From Symsagittifera roscoffensis (lineage: Eukaryota > Xenacoelomorpha > Acoela > Convolutidae), in assembly GCF_963678635.1 (NCBI RefSeq), contig NC_087068.1, forward strand, positions 47,259,785 through 47,323,784: DNA of 64,000 bases, read 5' to 3'. The notes beneath the pieces were generated by a model that searched no databases, had not been told where the DNA came from, and saw only the letters and a program-made list of their open reading frames with translations. Below are positions 22,703 to 33,140 of the stretch, piece by piece. The position numbers were made by a program, and so were the translations under genes. Position 1 is the first letter of the stretch. The number at the start of each line of letters is the position of its first letter.

Positions 22703-23320
22703 AGAAATTGGAAGTGGTTAATGCTGCTACGGGCAAATTACGTTCAATTCAGATTACACTTCGTTGTGGAAAGACGTTCTTCAAAGCTACGGTGGATACT
22801 GGAAGCCCTGCTTCTTTCGTGAATAAGACGACAGCAGACAATATCGTGAAAATAGTTCCGTCAGCCAAAGTTTTTAGTGAACAGGAACGTCCAATCGACA
22901 CGGTATATGTGGACTACAATTTCACTACAATTGAAAACAATTGAACTGATGGGTACACTGATAGTGGATGTGTCATCATTGGGTTGGCATGTCGAGTCTG
23001 AAAAATTCCTCAATTCGGAAAATCGTACACGATGCTTATTAGGCCTAGACCTGCAGCCCCAGTTGGGGGTGAGAACAACGCAAGTTGAACCAGAAAGGTC
23101 TTTGGTCGGTGAAGTATCCCAATCAAACCTGAATGAGACGTCAGATCTTGGAAGTCACTTTTCCATCAGAAGTGTCATCGTGTATTTTCCAGAGTTGGTA
23201 GAGCCAAAAATCACCAAGTCTTCTCGACATTCAAGTCACCGCTCGTTCGGATTCAGCAAAAAGGAAGCCGGGTTCCAGTGCCTATCCAAGACAAAATTGG
23301 TGTTGAAAATCAGAAGTTAA
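22699..23320 (+). pseudogene. pol: Retropepsin-like protease region of Ty3 pol
   Basis: Aspartic protease that would cleave Gag-Pol. The active-site block ATVDTGSPASFVN is intact at about 22785-22830 and is followed by the flap/CLLGLD-containing segment in a second frame (from 22877). The frame changes near 22915 and again near 23280, so the polyprotein is broken twice here. It overlaps the gag stop by four bases (ATGA). Confidence 0.8.
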
Positions 23321-24252
23321 TTCAAGAAGGCCACGTGGTCAAACTTATTAAATGTACAAGTGAACATTTTATATCTCCGATCGTAATTACGGCTAAGAAG
23401 GATGGTTCTGTGAAATTGGCAATAGATGCAAAGCCTATGAATGATCAGATTCACAAGAACCAATATCAGATGCCGAATTTGTTGGAATTGTTGGACTCGG
23501 CAGCCCAGATAATCACATCGGACAAAATAGATGATGTTTGGTTTACGTCCCTGGATTTGAAATATGCATTTAGTCAAATCCCGCTCAGTGATGAAGTTAG
23601 TCGTCATTGCAACTTTAATATCGTTTGTGGAGAGCAAACTGGCACGTATCGGTTCAAAACCGGTTTTTATGGGTTAACGGACATGCCAAAAGAATTCCAA
23701 AAATTTCAAAAAGCAATGGACAAAACCCTTCAGGGTTTATTGGGAGTTTTCTGTTTTTTGGAAGATATTCTGATAGTATAGAAAGGATCAGTTATGGATC
23801 ACAATATTCTTGTAAATAAAGTGATCACTCGTCTGGATGAAAAAGGTTTCGCTCTGAAATTGTCGAAGTGCAATTTTTCGATGAATCAATTATCTTGGTT
23901 GGGTTACGACATTGACTCCGAGGGCTATAGGCCAAAACGTTCCAAAATTGATGCAGTGTTAGCTCTGGAGCCTCCTAAGTTGCTCAAACAACTTCGTTCT
24001 TTCAGTGGCATACTCAAACATTTACAACGTTTCCTGCCGAATCTTCATGTTCATTCGGACCAATTACGCCCTTCCTTGAAAGCAAGTAATAAAAGCAAGT
24101 TTGTGTGGGGGGAGGACAAACAATCAGCTTTTAGGAATATTTTGCAATTGATCGCAAATATCACAAAGATGTATCATTATGACCAAAGTCGGAATACGCG
24201 AGTGAAATGTGACGCTAGTCATAGCGGTATAGCGGTTTGGGAGCTGCTTTAG
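23278..24252 (+). pseudogene. pol: Reverse transcriptase of the Ty3 element
   Basis: RNA-directed DNA polymerase. Visible are SPIVITAKKDGSVKLAIDAK, motif A in SLDLKYAFSQIPL, TGFYGLTDMPKEFQK and, at the catalytic box, FLEDILIV, where YxDD is normal: the first aspartate is Glu. An in-frame TAG (23779-23781) follows immediately. The connection KCNFSMNQLSWLGYDI and LRSFSGILKHLQRFLPN continue in the same frame to 24252. The altered box and the stop indicate loss of activity. Confidence 0.88.
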
Positions 24253-24698
24253 AACAGAAAGTAGAAAAGGATGTTTGGGTTCCTATTGCATTTGCTTCGC
24301 GTTTTCTCAATGACCTGGAAAAGAAGTATAGTACAAACGAGTTGGAACTTCTAGCCATTGTGTAATCATGTGAGCAGTTCCGCAATTATTTATTGCGTAA
24401 TCGTTTTGTGGTTCTAACGGATCATAAAGCGATTATTTTGGCCTTAAAGACCAATAGAGGTAATAAAACCCATCAATCTCGTTTAACCAGATGGGCTGAT
24501 CGATTATTGCCTTTTGACTTCGATATTTTTCATATTTCCGGATGTGGATTGGGAATGTTGGATTATTTATCACGTTTTCCAACGTTTGAGGCGCCACGAC
24601 CAAGTAGTTTCGATGAACAATATGTGGTCAAGTGTAATAGTCGATTTTTTGATGCTTGCGATTACCTGGATAGTTGGGTTCGGGTTGTTTATTATTAG
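24180..24698 (+). pseudogene. pol: RNase H domain of the Ty3 element
   Basis: Degrades the RNA strand of the hybrid. VKCDASHSGIAVWE carries the first acidic residue. After a frameshift near 24240 come FASRFLNDLEKKYSTNELE (with the Glu), a TAA at about 24363, and LTDHKAIILALK with the next Asp. It ends in the usual RLTRWADRLLPFDFDI and LDYLSRFP. Confidence 0.82.
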
Positions 24699-25685
24699 GA
24701 GAATTATCAGAAGAATCATTCAATATTTCGAAAAACAGTCAAAATTCCGATTTATCTAATTCGATCAATGTAATCGGGTCGATTGATTTTGGTCAGTTCC
24801 GGGCCAATTGTCCCGTTCGGGGTAATTTAATAATTTCATCCAAGGACATTGGCAATCAGTCGGTAGAGGGCGTCAATAATTGGGACTTTCAAGTTACATC
24901 TCAATACATCAAACCGGTAGAGGGCGACGGATATTTCGATTTTGGTTTTATCGAATTATGTAAACAATTCAATGCGCTTGTCACTTCTCCGCTAGAGGGC
25001 GTTAGAATTTCTGGTCAAAATTCTAGCCAATAAGCTTTGAGTCGGTTCATGCACGTTTTTGTCACTTTCTGTCACTCACTGTCAGCGTGGATCACAAATT
25101 ATCTGCCAATTTTGTCATTAGTGTGGATTTTCAGTACGGTAATTTGTGATTGGGAATTATTATCTTCGTCCGTGGGTATTTTTGAATTTCTTTCAGTCTA
25201 TTGGAATTATTGGTGTGTATTCGTATTATTGGGCGCTTTTCATTTTCAGACCGTGATAGATACTAATACCACTAACGCTAACGATAGATTTGAACAACTG
25301 GTCAACCAATTTATTCCGCTTAATCAACCTTGGTTTTTGTCGGATCGAGCCAGGCCGCGGTTTTGCGCGGGGGCAGTGCGTCCCAAGAGGTCAACTACAT
25401 CACAGCGTGGTGCGGCGTTGAGGGGTCAATACGCCCGAATACTTGCCAATTTTAGATCAAAGAGGCTCAGGAAAGTCAGATCAGTAAATCGTCGTGTTCA
25501 GCCAGTTCAAAGTTTGGAAATTTTGAAATCATCTGTGGTAGCTCAGGACCAGAAATCATTAACCGGCATGGTGGGCATTTTGGACTCCGACGTGCTGTAG
25601 GAACTTACGGATGAAGACTCCAGCCTACGCTTGATGAAACGGGCGTTAATTAACCGGGACTATGAAGAATTTTGTCGTATTGACT
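24674..25685 (+). pseudogene. Unusual spacer between RNase H and integrase
   Basis: A single frame, interrupted by TAA (25031) and TAG (25598), runs from 24674 into the insertion point. It encodes about 330 residues. An acidic Asn/Ser-rich part comes first. It is followed by strongly hydrophobic segments (ITNYLPILSLVWIFSTVI and WCVFVLLGAF), then a basic Arg-rich part (KRSTTSQRGAALRGQYARI). Ty3 elements usually have a much shorter connection here. Its function is unknown; after the TAG it leads in register into the integrase zinc domain. Confidence 0.55.
25680..25685. other. 6-bp target site duplication, left (TTGACT)
   Basis: Identical to 41017-41022. It lies within integrase coding sequence of the Ty3 element. 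Confidence 0.95.
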
Positions 25686-25730
25686 AGTAGTATATGTTGG
25701 GGCAGTTCAAGAGGGGGGCCTGGCGACCCC

Positions 25731-26015
25731 CATGTATTAAGATAGGCTATAGTTCATCCGGTCGCCAACCTATGTATTAAGATAGGGAATAGGTTTCCAA
25801 TGTATTAAGGTAGGATATAAGTTTCCCATGTATTAAGATGGTAGGTTTCAGATGGTAACTTTAAGAAAAATTTTTGGCGCCCGATCTTACCATGTTTTAA
25901 GATAGTGTTTAGATTTCCCATGTATTAAGATAGTGTATAGATATCCCTATGTATAAGGATTAGAAATTTCTTGTATTAACATAGGGAATAGATTTCCCAA
26001 TGTATTAAGATAGGG
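25731..26015. repeat. Subterminal repeat array, left
   Basis: About nine copies of a motif near CATGTATTAAGATAGG, at 25731, 25771, 25799, 25828, 25891, 25919, 25949, 25971 and 25999, spaced 20-60 bp. Some are degenerate. Such arrays near transposon ends are often protein-binding sites. Confidence 0.8.
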
Positions 26016-26039
26016 AATGGTAAGGTTTCAGTGTGATGG

Positions 26040-28978
26040 TAAGAAAATAGTAAGAAAAACGGTATTTTTTGGGTTTTGTGCGGAAATGTCTAGTTTTTTC
26101 GCAAAAATCTCGGCATGCGTTATGTAATTCTTGAGTGTTACATGTAGAATGTGCAATGAAGAGAATATGTTTATTGGTTCATGGTAAGTCCATGGTAAGA
26201 TGTGCAAAAATTTGGAAATGCTTATAAAAAAAATTGATATTTTTTCAAAAAACTTCAAAACACGATATGATTTGATATAATTTTATAATAATAACTATTT
26301 TATTAGATGATCCTTTTTTAGAAACTGTACTCAATCTAGCTTAAACTATGCTGAAACCTACTGAAACTTTTTAAAAAGTTTCAAGTTTTTGGAAAAAAAT
26401 TGCAAAAATTTCAAGTATTTGGAAAAAATTGCAAAAGTTTCAAGTATTTGGAACAAACTGAAAATTTTCGGAAAAAATTGCAGAAATCGCATAATTTTCG
26501 TTAATGTATTGTTGTTTTTGATCTAATTTTAAACTTAATCTTACGTATTGGTTTTAAAAATAAGCTAAGATTGTATTTTAATTGGCATTATGTTGAGACA
26601 ATGATACAAAATTTTGAATAAAAAAATGACTTTTTCCACAATTTTTTCTCAATATATTGAAATACAATGAAGTTTACCTTAATTTCAGCTAAATACTTGC
26701 TTATACAATGCTCTAAACACTGAAAAAAAGGTTCATAGTAGCAGAATCAATATTGAAACTTCCGGAAAAAAGTGAAATTAGTCGTAATTTTTGAAAAGGT
26801 AAAATGAAAATTAATCAAATTTACATGAAATTTTCCATTTCGAACTTTTTATTTTGGTTTTTAACTAATTGTTTTTGTCCAGTTCCGGGATGATTTTTAC
26901 GAATCTCAATTCAAATGAACATTAAGCGCAATATTCTATGAAATTTCTAAATCAAACTCCATGATTCAACTCCTCCTCACTTTTTTCTCATTGAATTACC
27001 CAAATTTGTACAAAAATTAAAACTTGTGAGAAATTTTTTATGTTAAAATTTAGAAATTTCAGATTACTGATAAAAAATGAACAGTTTATTGCTAAAATTG
27101 TTTAAAATGGGATAAATGTTTCTTAAAATTTATTCGATATTGGGTCAAATTCAACAAAAAATTCTTCATAACTGATGATTATCTCTCTGTTGCTTCTGCA
27201 ACATAACTTTCAAGATTTTCCGTAGAGTTTTTCCATGTTTTAAAGTTATTCTTGCTTTCTGTTTAATACATTTTTTCGCTATTGAACACACCCTACTAGA
27301 AAATTTAGTCAAAACTGGAGTATTTAGGAGGAAAATAGTATCAATTGAACGAACAATTTGCTGGCAGAGTTGAAATTACTCTGATACCGTATGATTATTA
27401 CAATAAAAAATGTTAATATCTTCCTCAAGGTTCCCCTGTTCAGTTGCTATTGTAAACTATTTAAGCAAAAATACACATTTTTGGATCAATAACTATCACT
27501 TTTCCTGCAAAATAGTTATTAACTCGCTTTTTTTCTTAAATTTTGACGGAAATTTTCTCAAAAATATCCAAGTGAGGATGAATTTGTGCTAGTTAAAGCA
27601 TTCAAAAATATATGTACAAAATGAGAATATAAAGTTGTATTTTTACGATCTAAGAACAAATTAGGAGCAGCTCTATTAGTTATAATCTGAAAATTTCCGG
27701 AAATACGCAAGAGAAACTAGTTCCTAACATATACAATATAAAAACTTCTGAAAGAGCGAGTCTCAAAAAATTGATTTAGCAAAGCAAATCAAGGTGCAAA
27801 CTGGAACAATTGTGTAATTTTCCGATTTTTATTAAGAAAAAAACTCTATGTAGTAAAAATGTAGTAATGTATTGTATATAGTGTTGTATATTCTATGTAG
27901 TATTGTGTATGTATGTAGCAAGGAAAAGTAGATCTTGAAAGCAAGTTTTCGATTTATGCTTTATGTATCTTCTTCCAAAAGATGTCGAATTGGGTTTGCT
28001 TCTCAAAAATTATCCTCAAAACATTTGATCTTTCATATAAAGTACCTAATATATCAAATGATAACAATTTTTTCTAATAAATTACGCATAAATATAAGAC
28101 TTTGAGAATTTTTATGTCGGATACTTTCTAACCTAAATTTTAGTAAAATTATCTCAAATCTCCTAAGGAATAAATTGAATTTCTATCTCATCTTAGCATT
28201 TTCTCAGTTTCTGCTTCATCTACTATCTACCAAATGAATCCAATTTGAGCAAATTTTTACTTGAAAAAAGAATTTTAGATGGAAAAATGTATCGTTTCAA
28301 CGAATGTTCAATAATCCGAAGCTGAATTAATACCATAAATCCTTTACTAAAAAGCTTTAAAGAATTTTCTCAACCTCATAACTGTATAATGCTATTTTAA
28401 ATCTGAATTTCTTTTTTAGACTAAATTTTTAGTTGGAATGATGTATATCATTATCTTGAAACTTTCAAAGTTTAGCAAAATATACATTTTTTCCAGGTCT
28501 TTTATCAATTTCTTTTCTGAAATCATCAGAAAATCAATAGACTAACATAATTCTTAATAAGTCAAACCACATTATCTGCTTAAAAAGCTCTGCTCTATGA
28601 ACACTCTTACAAGCACTAAACAAGGAAAACTTTAAAATAGTAACTACAAAAAACCTTTCAATTAGTTGATGTTTTCCAAATATCCAAGTTTTACAATTTT
28701 TAGGCGAAAACTTAAATATTCATTAGCATATGTTCTGCACTTTACTACAAATTTATCACAACAAAGTCTCCGCAAGCTTGCAACCAAGGGAGTTTTTACT
28801 GTTGGTTAAAAGTTTTCGGATCGAGTTCCATGGAAAGCTTCACGACGATTTGAACTCAATTTTTGCTGTCTTTAACATCAATCAAAACCTTTGAATAAAA
28901 AAATAAATGGCAGTTCAGGTAATGTAATGAAAACACTGTATAATTACTGACTAGATTTGTTACAATTGCTGAGACTTT
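26040..28978. other. Gene-free AT-rich inner part of the left inverted repeat
   Basis: About 2.9 kb with only very short frames, none of which I can support. The right repeat has the same sequence at about 37730-40680. Phrases such as CAAGTATTTGGAAAAAATTG are locally repeated near 26380-26440. Confidence 0.6.
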
Positions 28979-29275
28979 TCAGATTCGGTAAAAACTATTA
29001 ATCATAGTAATTTCTAAGTTTTTCAAAAAAAAACTTAAAAATTTTACCTTCTCCTGAAGTGTGTTTGCAGTCTGCTGAGCACATAATTTAATATTATGCT
29101 GAGAATGGTTCTTCTTGAAATGATTAGCGAGTTCCTCGCTGCTATAAGTATAAAAATTACAGTTAGAACACTTCAAAACACCACATGTTCTACGATGTCT
29201 TGATGCATCTTTGTGAGTGTATTCCCTGCCACATTCAAGACATGCAACTCTTTCGTTTCTATTGAGTGAAGACAT
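28979..29275 (-). CDS. Two-finger C2H2-type protein (left inverted repeat), probably exon 1
   Basis: ATG at 29275 begins MSSLNRNERVACLECGREY. Two zinc fingers follow, one C-x2-C with H and a final C (CLECG...HRRTC) and one classical C-x2-C-x12-H-x4-H (CSNCNFYTYSSEELANHFKKNH). A helical segment comes next, suggesting DNA or RNA binding. The sequence CAGGAGAAG|GTAAAATTT at 29048/29047 is a good splice donor. The frame also reads on to a stop at 28979, so a one-exon product is possible. It points toward the element's end. No second exon was found in the gene-free stretch downstream. A CCAAT array lies upstream at 29490-29760. Confidence 0.65.
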   Translation of the reverse strand: MSSLNRNERVACLECGREYTHKDASRHRRTCGVLKCSNCNFYTYSSEELANHFKKNHSQHNIKLCAQQTANTLQEKVKFLSFFLKNLEITMINSFYRI

Positions 29276-29427
29276 CTCAATAGTAATGAAAAATTAAATG
29301 GAAGATTTAAAATGTACCAAATTTTTAGACAAGGTGAGTTGAATAGCCTCAAAAAATGAATTAAAGTAAATAAAAACAGCAAACTTATTAACCAATTGTT
29401 TTCAACGAAAAGAAATACAGAGTGGAT

Positions 29428-29770
29428 ATGCTATTTAGCCCAGCAAAAATAAAAATCATCCAATCTAACCATGGAATTTTTAAAAGTATCAACCAATCAG
29501 AATCGAGCATTAATTACAAGGAAACTTTTATCTTTTCTGATATCAACCAATCAGAATTGAGCTTCAATAGTCATGTGATTTTCAACCTATTTAATGTCAA
29601 CCTATCAGAATTGAGCTTCAAAAGCCATGAAATTTTCAAGAAATTTAATGTCAACCAATCAGATTTGATCTCTTCTTCTCATGAATTTTTCAACAATTTT
29701 CTTAAAATTTGTAGATTTTGAGGATACTTTCACAGACATTATTTGTGTTAATAACCAATCAGAATGAAGT
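29428..29770. promoter_or_regulatory. 54-bp CCAAT-box array, left
   Basis: Units containing AACCAATCAGAATTGAGCTT repeat about every 54 bp (at about 29491, 29544, 29600 with CCTAT, 29653 and 29753), with one more CCAATCAG at about 30027. They lie 215-485 bp upstream of the zinc-finger ATG on the other strand. CCAAT is the binding site of host factor NF-Y. Because 54 is a multiple of three, a plus-strand frame (to 29721) stays open as an 18-residue repeat; I regard it as incidental, but it is open in the right copy too. Confidence 0.6.
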
Positions 29771-30091
29771 AATCACAGATTTTTAAAAACTTTGTAGATC
29801 AGAACCAGACTATGTTTATGAAACTTCTTAATCAATAAATTTTATTGAATTTTTCCAACATAACTAAGATTTGAAATTTGATACCCTAGTGGGATAAATG
29901 AGATTTCTTGTCTAGTTTATAATGTTTTTTCGATATTCAATTCAAATTTTGAAATTTTGATCAAAATTTTTTCGTGGTAATGACGTCATTCCTTCGAAAT
30001 TTCTAGAATTTTCCAGAAAAAATTTCAACCAATCAGAACTAAGCAGATTCTAGACATAACTTTGGATCCAAAATATTCATTTTTGAAGAAT

Positions 30092-30622
30092 GTCAATTAA
30101 AAACCGTTTGAACTTCCTTGAATTACTCTACAGGAAAAAAAGAAAATATTCCGTGTACTTTTTGATTTTGAAAATAGAGTTATCCGACTAAGTAAAGGTC
30201 TCTACAGAAAAACTTACTCAATCAAAGAGTTTACTTTTGATTCACATATTGCGTATCAAAGTTTTAAACTTACGGCTGAATTACACCTCAAAAGGAAAGA
30301 AATTTTGTTTATTCTCGAGAATTTGAAATTGATCAAAAAATTGTACGATAATATATCAAAAGCTCTTTTTATCCCCAATCCAAATTCCAAAATTGTAAAA
30401 ACACCTCAGCAAAGTTCTTTATTCCTTCATTTCTTTAAAGATTTTCAAAGTTCAAAATCCTGCTTGATTCGGTTTGGAATCAGATTTCCAGAAGGCTGCT
30501 TTGAGAAATTCGTCAACTTTGAGTTATCTTCCCAAATTTACATCAAAATCAAAGAACTTGACTATCTACTCAAAAATCAGCAATTTCTCATTGATTACAT
30601 ACAAAAAATTCAATTAACTTGA
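30092..30622 (+). pseudogene. Unrecognised gene of about 175 codons, frameshifted
   Basis: ATG at 30092 starts a lysine/leucine-rich peptide (MSIKNRLNFLELLYRKK). At the A-run near 30134 the frame changes by one base, and the second frame is open to TGA at 30620-30622. It includes RVIRLSKGLYRKTYSIKEF and a helical, Phe/Leu-rich C-terminus (ELDYLLKNQQFLIDYIQK). The second frame is also preceded by CTCTACAG, so an exon starting at 30133 is an alternative reading. No domain was recognised. Its general layout (length, C-terminal helix) resembles the genes at 35158 and 36200. Confidence 0.5.
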
Positions 30623-30639
30623 TGAAAAAAGTTGCAGAG

Positions 30640-30780
30640 ATGTTACATTTATTAATTTTCTTTCTTTTGTTACTTATATCAGCAATATTTCTTATTTTTA
30701 CTGCAAACAACTTTTGGTCATTTATTTTTGCAATTGCTTTTGTGTATATTCTTACTTATTTGGAAGATTTAAGTCCTTAA
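30640..30780 (+). CDS. 46-codon two-helix membrane protein, copy 1
   Basis: Encodes LLIFFLLLLISAIFLIF, then TANNFW, a second hydrophobic segment (FIFAIAFVYILTY) and an acidic tail LEDLSP. The second copy at 32624-32764 has the same length and tail, with mostly conservative changes, which argues for real coding. It would insert into a membrane, possibly as a hairpin. An in-frame ATG at 30622 overlaps the preceding stop as TGATG and would add six residues. That upstream ATG is out of frame in copy 2, so the inner start is preferred. It is too short for ordinary gene finders. Function unknown. Confidence 0.6.
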   Translation: MLHLLIFFLLLLISAIFLIFTANNFWSFIFAIAFVYILTYLEDLSP

Positions 30781-30784
30781 AAGG

Positions 30785-30970
30785 GTCTTCTGATTGGATA
30801 CGACAACTAGAACAAAAATGAATTTCTTGTGATTGGAAACGACAATACCCAAAATGGAGCTTTGTTTCCGATTGGACACGACTTTTATCCAAGAATCCCA
30901 TAAAAGGAAGCTGAAATCTGATTGGACACGACTACAATCCAAATAAGGAAAATCCATTCTGATTGGTTAA
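30785..30970. promoter_or_regulatory. CCAAT-box array with extended motif, copy 1
   Basis: Five ATTGG boxes at 30793, 30832, 30871, 30921 and 30962, the first four inside a longer motif near YGATTGGAnACGAC. ATAAAAGG (30900) resembles a TATA box within the array. It lies about 190-360 bp upstream of the acidic-tail gene at 31156. The array is duplicated at 32776-32950. Confidence 0.7.
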
Positions 30971-31155
30971 AACCACACATTCCAGTTGAAGGTACCCCTA
31001 ACTCCTAAATAAAAAATCGTTTTATTTTCAACTTAACTACCGTCAACTACCTCCTCTCTCAGCTCTAAATACAATAATTTCAACTTAACCACAGTCAACT
31101 TTCACCCTCAACTGTAAATCTTGTTTTTACTCATTAACTCAACTTATTGCTCAAA

Positions 31156-31644
31156 ATGATCTTCTCAGTATAAAACAACAACCTTATGTTCTCGGTGGAA
31201 TTTTCGGCTGATTTAGTACAAATCCAAGTGCGAGAAACAGTTTGTGGAGTTTTTCTGGCACGAATGGACATCCCAATCCAAGTCTGGCATATGGTGGAAG
31301 TGATGCGAATGGATTTCAACGAACATCATATCACACAAGTACCCCCTACAGAGAATCAACTTGGAGAAATGCAAATGATGGAGGAAGTGTCCGAGCATGT
31401 GGGAATGAACTACCCTGAAATTCCTGACTCTAGATATGTGGCTCAACCATTCGACGATTTCCTCTTTCCTTGGGAAGAGGGATCTGTGGACAACCCAATT
31501 ACAATCGAAGAGGATGAGGGGTTCTCTGAGCCAAGAACTCCAGTCAGCGAACCACCAGTGATGGAGGCAAGACCAGCTTTGCGCTCCATTGAGAACTTGC
31601 AAAGTTTTGAGAACTCAGCTGCTCGACAGCTCTTTGATTTGTAA
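31156..31644 (+). pseudogene. Acidic-tailed protein of about 160 codons, copy 1 (early stop)
   Basis: The ATG at 31156 matches that of copy 2 but meets TAA at 31171 where copy 2 has CAA. An in-frame ATG at 31186 can restart translation (153 aa including IQVRETVCGVFLARMDIPI and VWHMVEVMRMDFNEHH). The C-terminal third is acidic and proline-rich (WEEGSVDNPITIEEDEGF) and ends SIENLQSFENSAARQLFDL. The acidic tail could be an activation or interaction domain. No family was recognised. A CCAAT array lies upstream. Confidence 0.6.
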
Positions 31645-31829
31645 ATAAATTGGTTACTATCTTGTGCCTTGTAATTTAATTTCTTTGTATCTAGAAATTT
31701 TATTTTCAAGAGATAGGAGCAAAGAGATCATAGAAAAGTTTATTGGGAAATTTCAAAGGTAGATCTTTGTTAAAAATGAAACTAATTGAGCATCTGGTAA
31801 CTTGTTCTATGAAATTTTGTTAGAAAGAT

Positions 31830-32380
31830 GGCAAAAAATATTAAACCAATTTTTGCAAGCATGTTAAAAACTTTACATTAATTTTTGCACCATGCAAATT
31901 TTTTCATAATTTTTTGCCTACTTGTTAAAAAAATCAAAGAAAATCTCGCAAATTAAGACAAATTTCATTAAATATTTTCGCATTCCAAAGAAAACTGAAA
32001 AAGTATTTTCTTGCACTGTTAATAATTAAATAAAATGAAAATCTTTGTTTTAATTTTGATCATAAAAAAATTTTTAGCATTAATTTAACAAGTTTTTTAC
32101 AAAAAAATTTTGCCATTTTTGCAAATGAATAAGAAAAAATAAGTTAGATTTTTGCATTTGTTTTCAAAAAAACCACGAAAAAACTTGCATCTAACATAAA
32201 AATTTGTTGAAAATTTTTGCACACTTGTTGAAAAAACCAAAACAGTTTTTGCATCCTGTAAAAAAGTTTAAATAAATTTTTGCAAACGTGTTGAAAAAGT
32301 CAAACCAAAATTTGCATCTTGCGAAAAAACTCTGAGTTAATTTTTGCACACGTGTTGAAAATTGCAAACTTGTTTGTTGA
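31830..32380. repeat. Degenerate AT-rich 33-bp-type repeats, copy 1
   Basis: Recurrent TTTTTGCA followed by TTGTTGAAAAA-like phrases, more diverged than the matching array at 33860-34215. The array occupies the equivalent position downstream of the acidic-tail gene. Confidence 0.55.
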
Positions 32381-32459
32381 AAAAACTTTTGATTTAAATA
32401 AAAACAATTTTGACAAGATTTTTATAAACAAATATTCAACTATTAATAGAAAAATTGAT

Positions 32460-32613
32460 ACGCTACTATTTACAGTACCATAACCATCAATGAAACAATC
32501 AACAATTTGCAACAAATCAGTCTCATACTTTGAGTTTTGAACTTTTCGAATCCTTTCCAAAAAAGCTGATTCAAGAGTCTGAGTGGACGCAAGTTCCTGA
32601 TCAGAAATGAAAA
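32460..32613 (-). pseudogene. Duplicated 3' end of the gene at 34365-34953
   Basis: On the minus strand this encodes SDQELASTQTLESAFLERI and RKVQNSKYETDLLQIVDCFI, then DGYG. It matches the shifted tail of the minus-strand gene at 34365-34520. Only the C-terminal part is present, as expected if a 2-kb tandem duplication ended inside that gene. Confidence 0.75.
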
Positions 32614-32623
32614 ATTTGCAGAT

Positions 32624-32764
32624 ATGCTACTTTTATTAATTTTCCTTCTTTTGTTACTTATATCGGCAATGTTTCTTATTTTTACAGCAAACAACTTTTG
32701 GTTACTTTTTTTTGCGATTGCTTTTGTGTATTATTTTACTTATTTGGAAGATTTAAGTCCTTAA
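32624..32764 (+). CDS. 46-codon two-helix membrane protein, copy 2
   Basis: Same length as copy 1: LLIFLLLLLISAMFLIF, TANNFW, FFAIAFVYYFTY and tail LEDLSP. Conserved start, stop and hydrophobic pattern between copies suggest selection before duplication or recent duplication. It lies 12 bases from the CCAAT array that serves the next gene. Confidence 0.6.
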   Translation: MLLLLIFLLLLLISAMFLIFTANNFWLLFFAIAFVYYFTYLEDLSP

Positions 32765-32770
32765 AAATTT

Positions 32771-32955
32771 CTCTGATTGGATACGATAACTAGAACAGAA
32801 GTGAACATTTTTGTGATTGAAAACGACAATAATCAAAATGGAGCTTTGTTTCCGATTGGACACGACTTTTATCCAAGAACGCAATAAAAGGAAGCTGAAA
32901 TCTGATTGGACACGACTACAATCCAAATAAGGAAAATCAATTCTGATTGGTCAAA
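32771..32955. promoter_or_regulatory. CCAAT-box array with extended motif, copy 2
   Basis: ATTGG at 32776, 32855, 32905 and 32946, with a fifth position (32816) mutated to ATTGA. The extended YGATTGGAnACGAC motif and the ATAAAAGG box (about 32884) are conserved with copy 1. Confidence 0.7.
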
Positions 32956-33140
32956 CCCACACAGTCGAGTTGAAGGTAACCCTAACTCCTATCTAAAAAT
33001 CATTTTATTTTCAACTAGACCGCCGTCCACTACCTCCTCTCTCAGCTCTAAACATCCTAATTTCAACTTATTTTTTGTAAGGTTCCCGCTCCTCTCAGTT
33101 CTTTCTTGTTTTTGCTATTTTAGTCATCTTATTGCTCAAA

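Larger units (their letters stand above)
25686..29974. repeat. Left terminal inverted repeat (about 4.29 kb)
   Basis: Reverse complement of 36696-41016; sampled stretches agree at roughly 95 per cent with small indels. Homology stops at TTTTTTCG (29974). It contains, from the end inward, a G-run, a subterminal repeat array, about 2.9 kb of AT-rich sequence without recognisable genes, a zinc-finger gene and a 54-bp CCAAT array. Confidence 0.93.
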
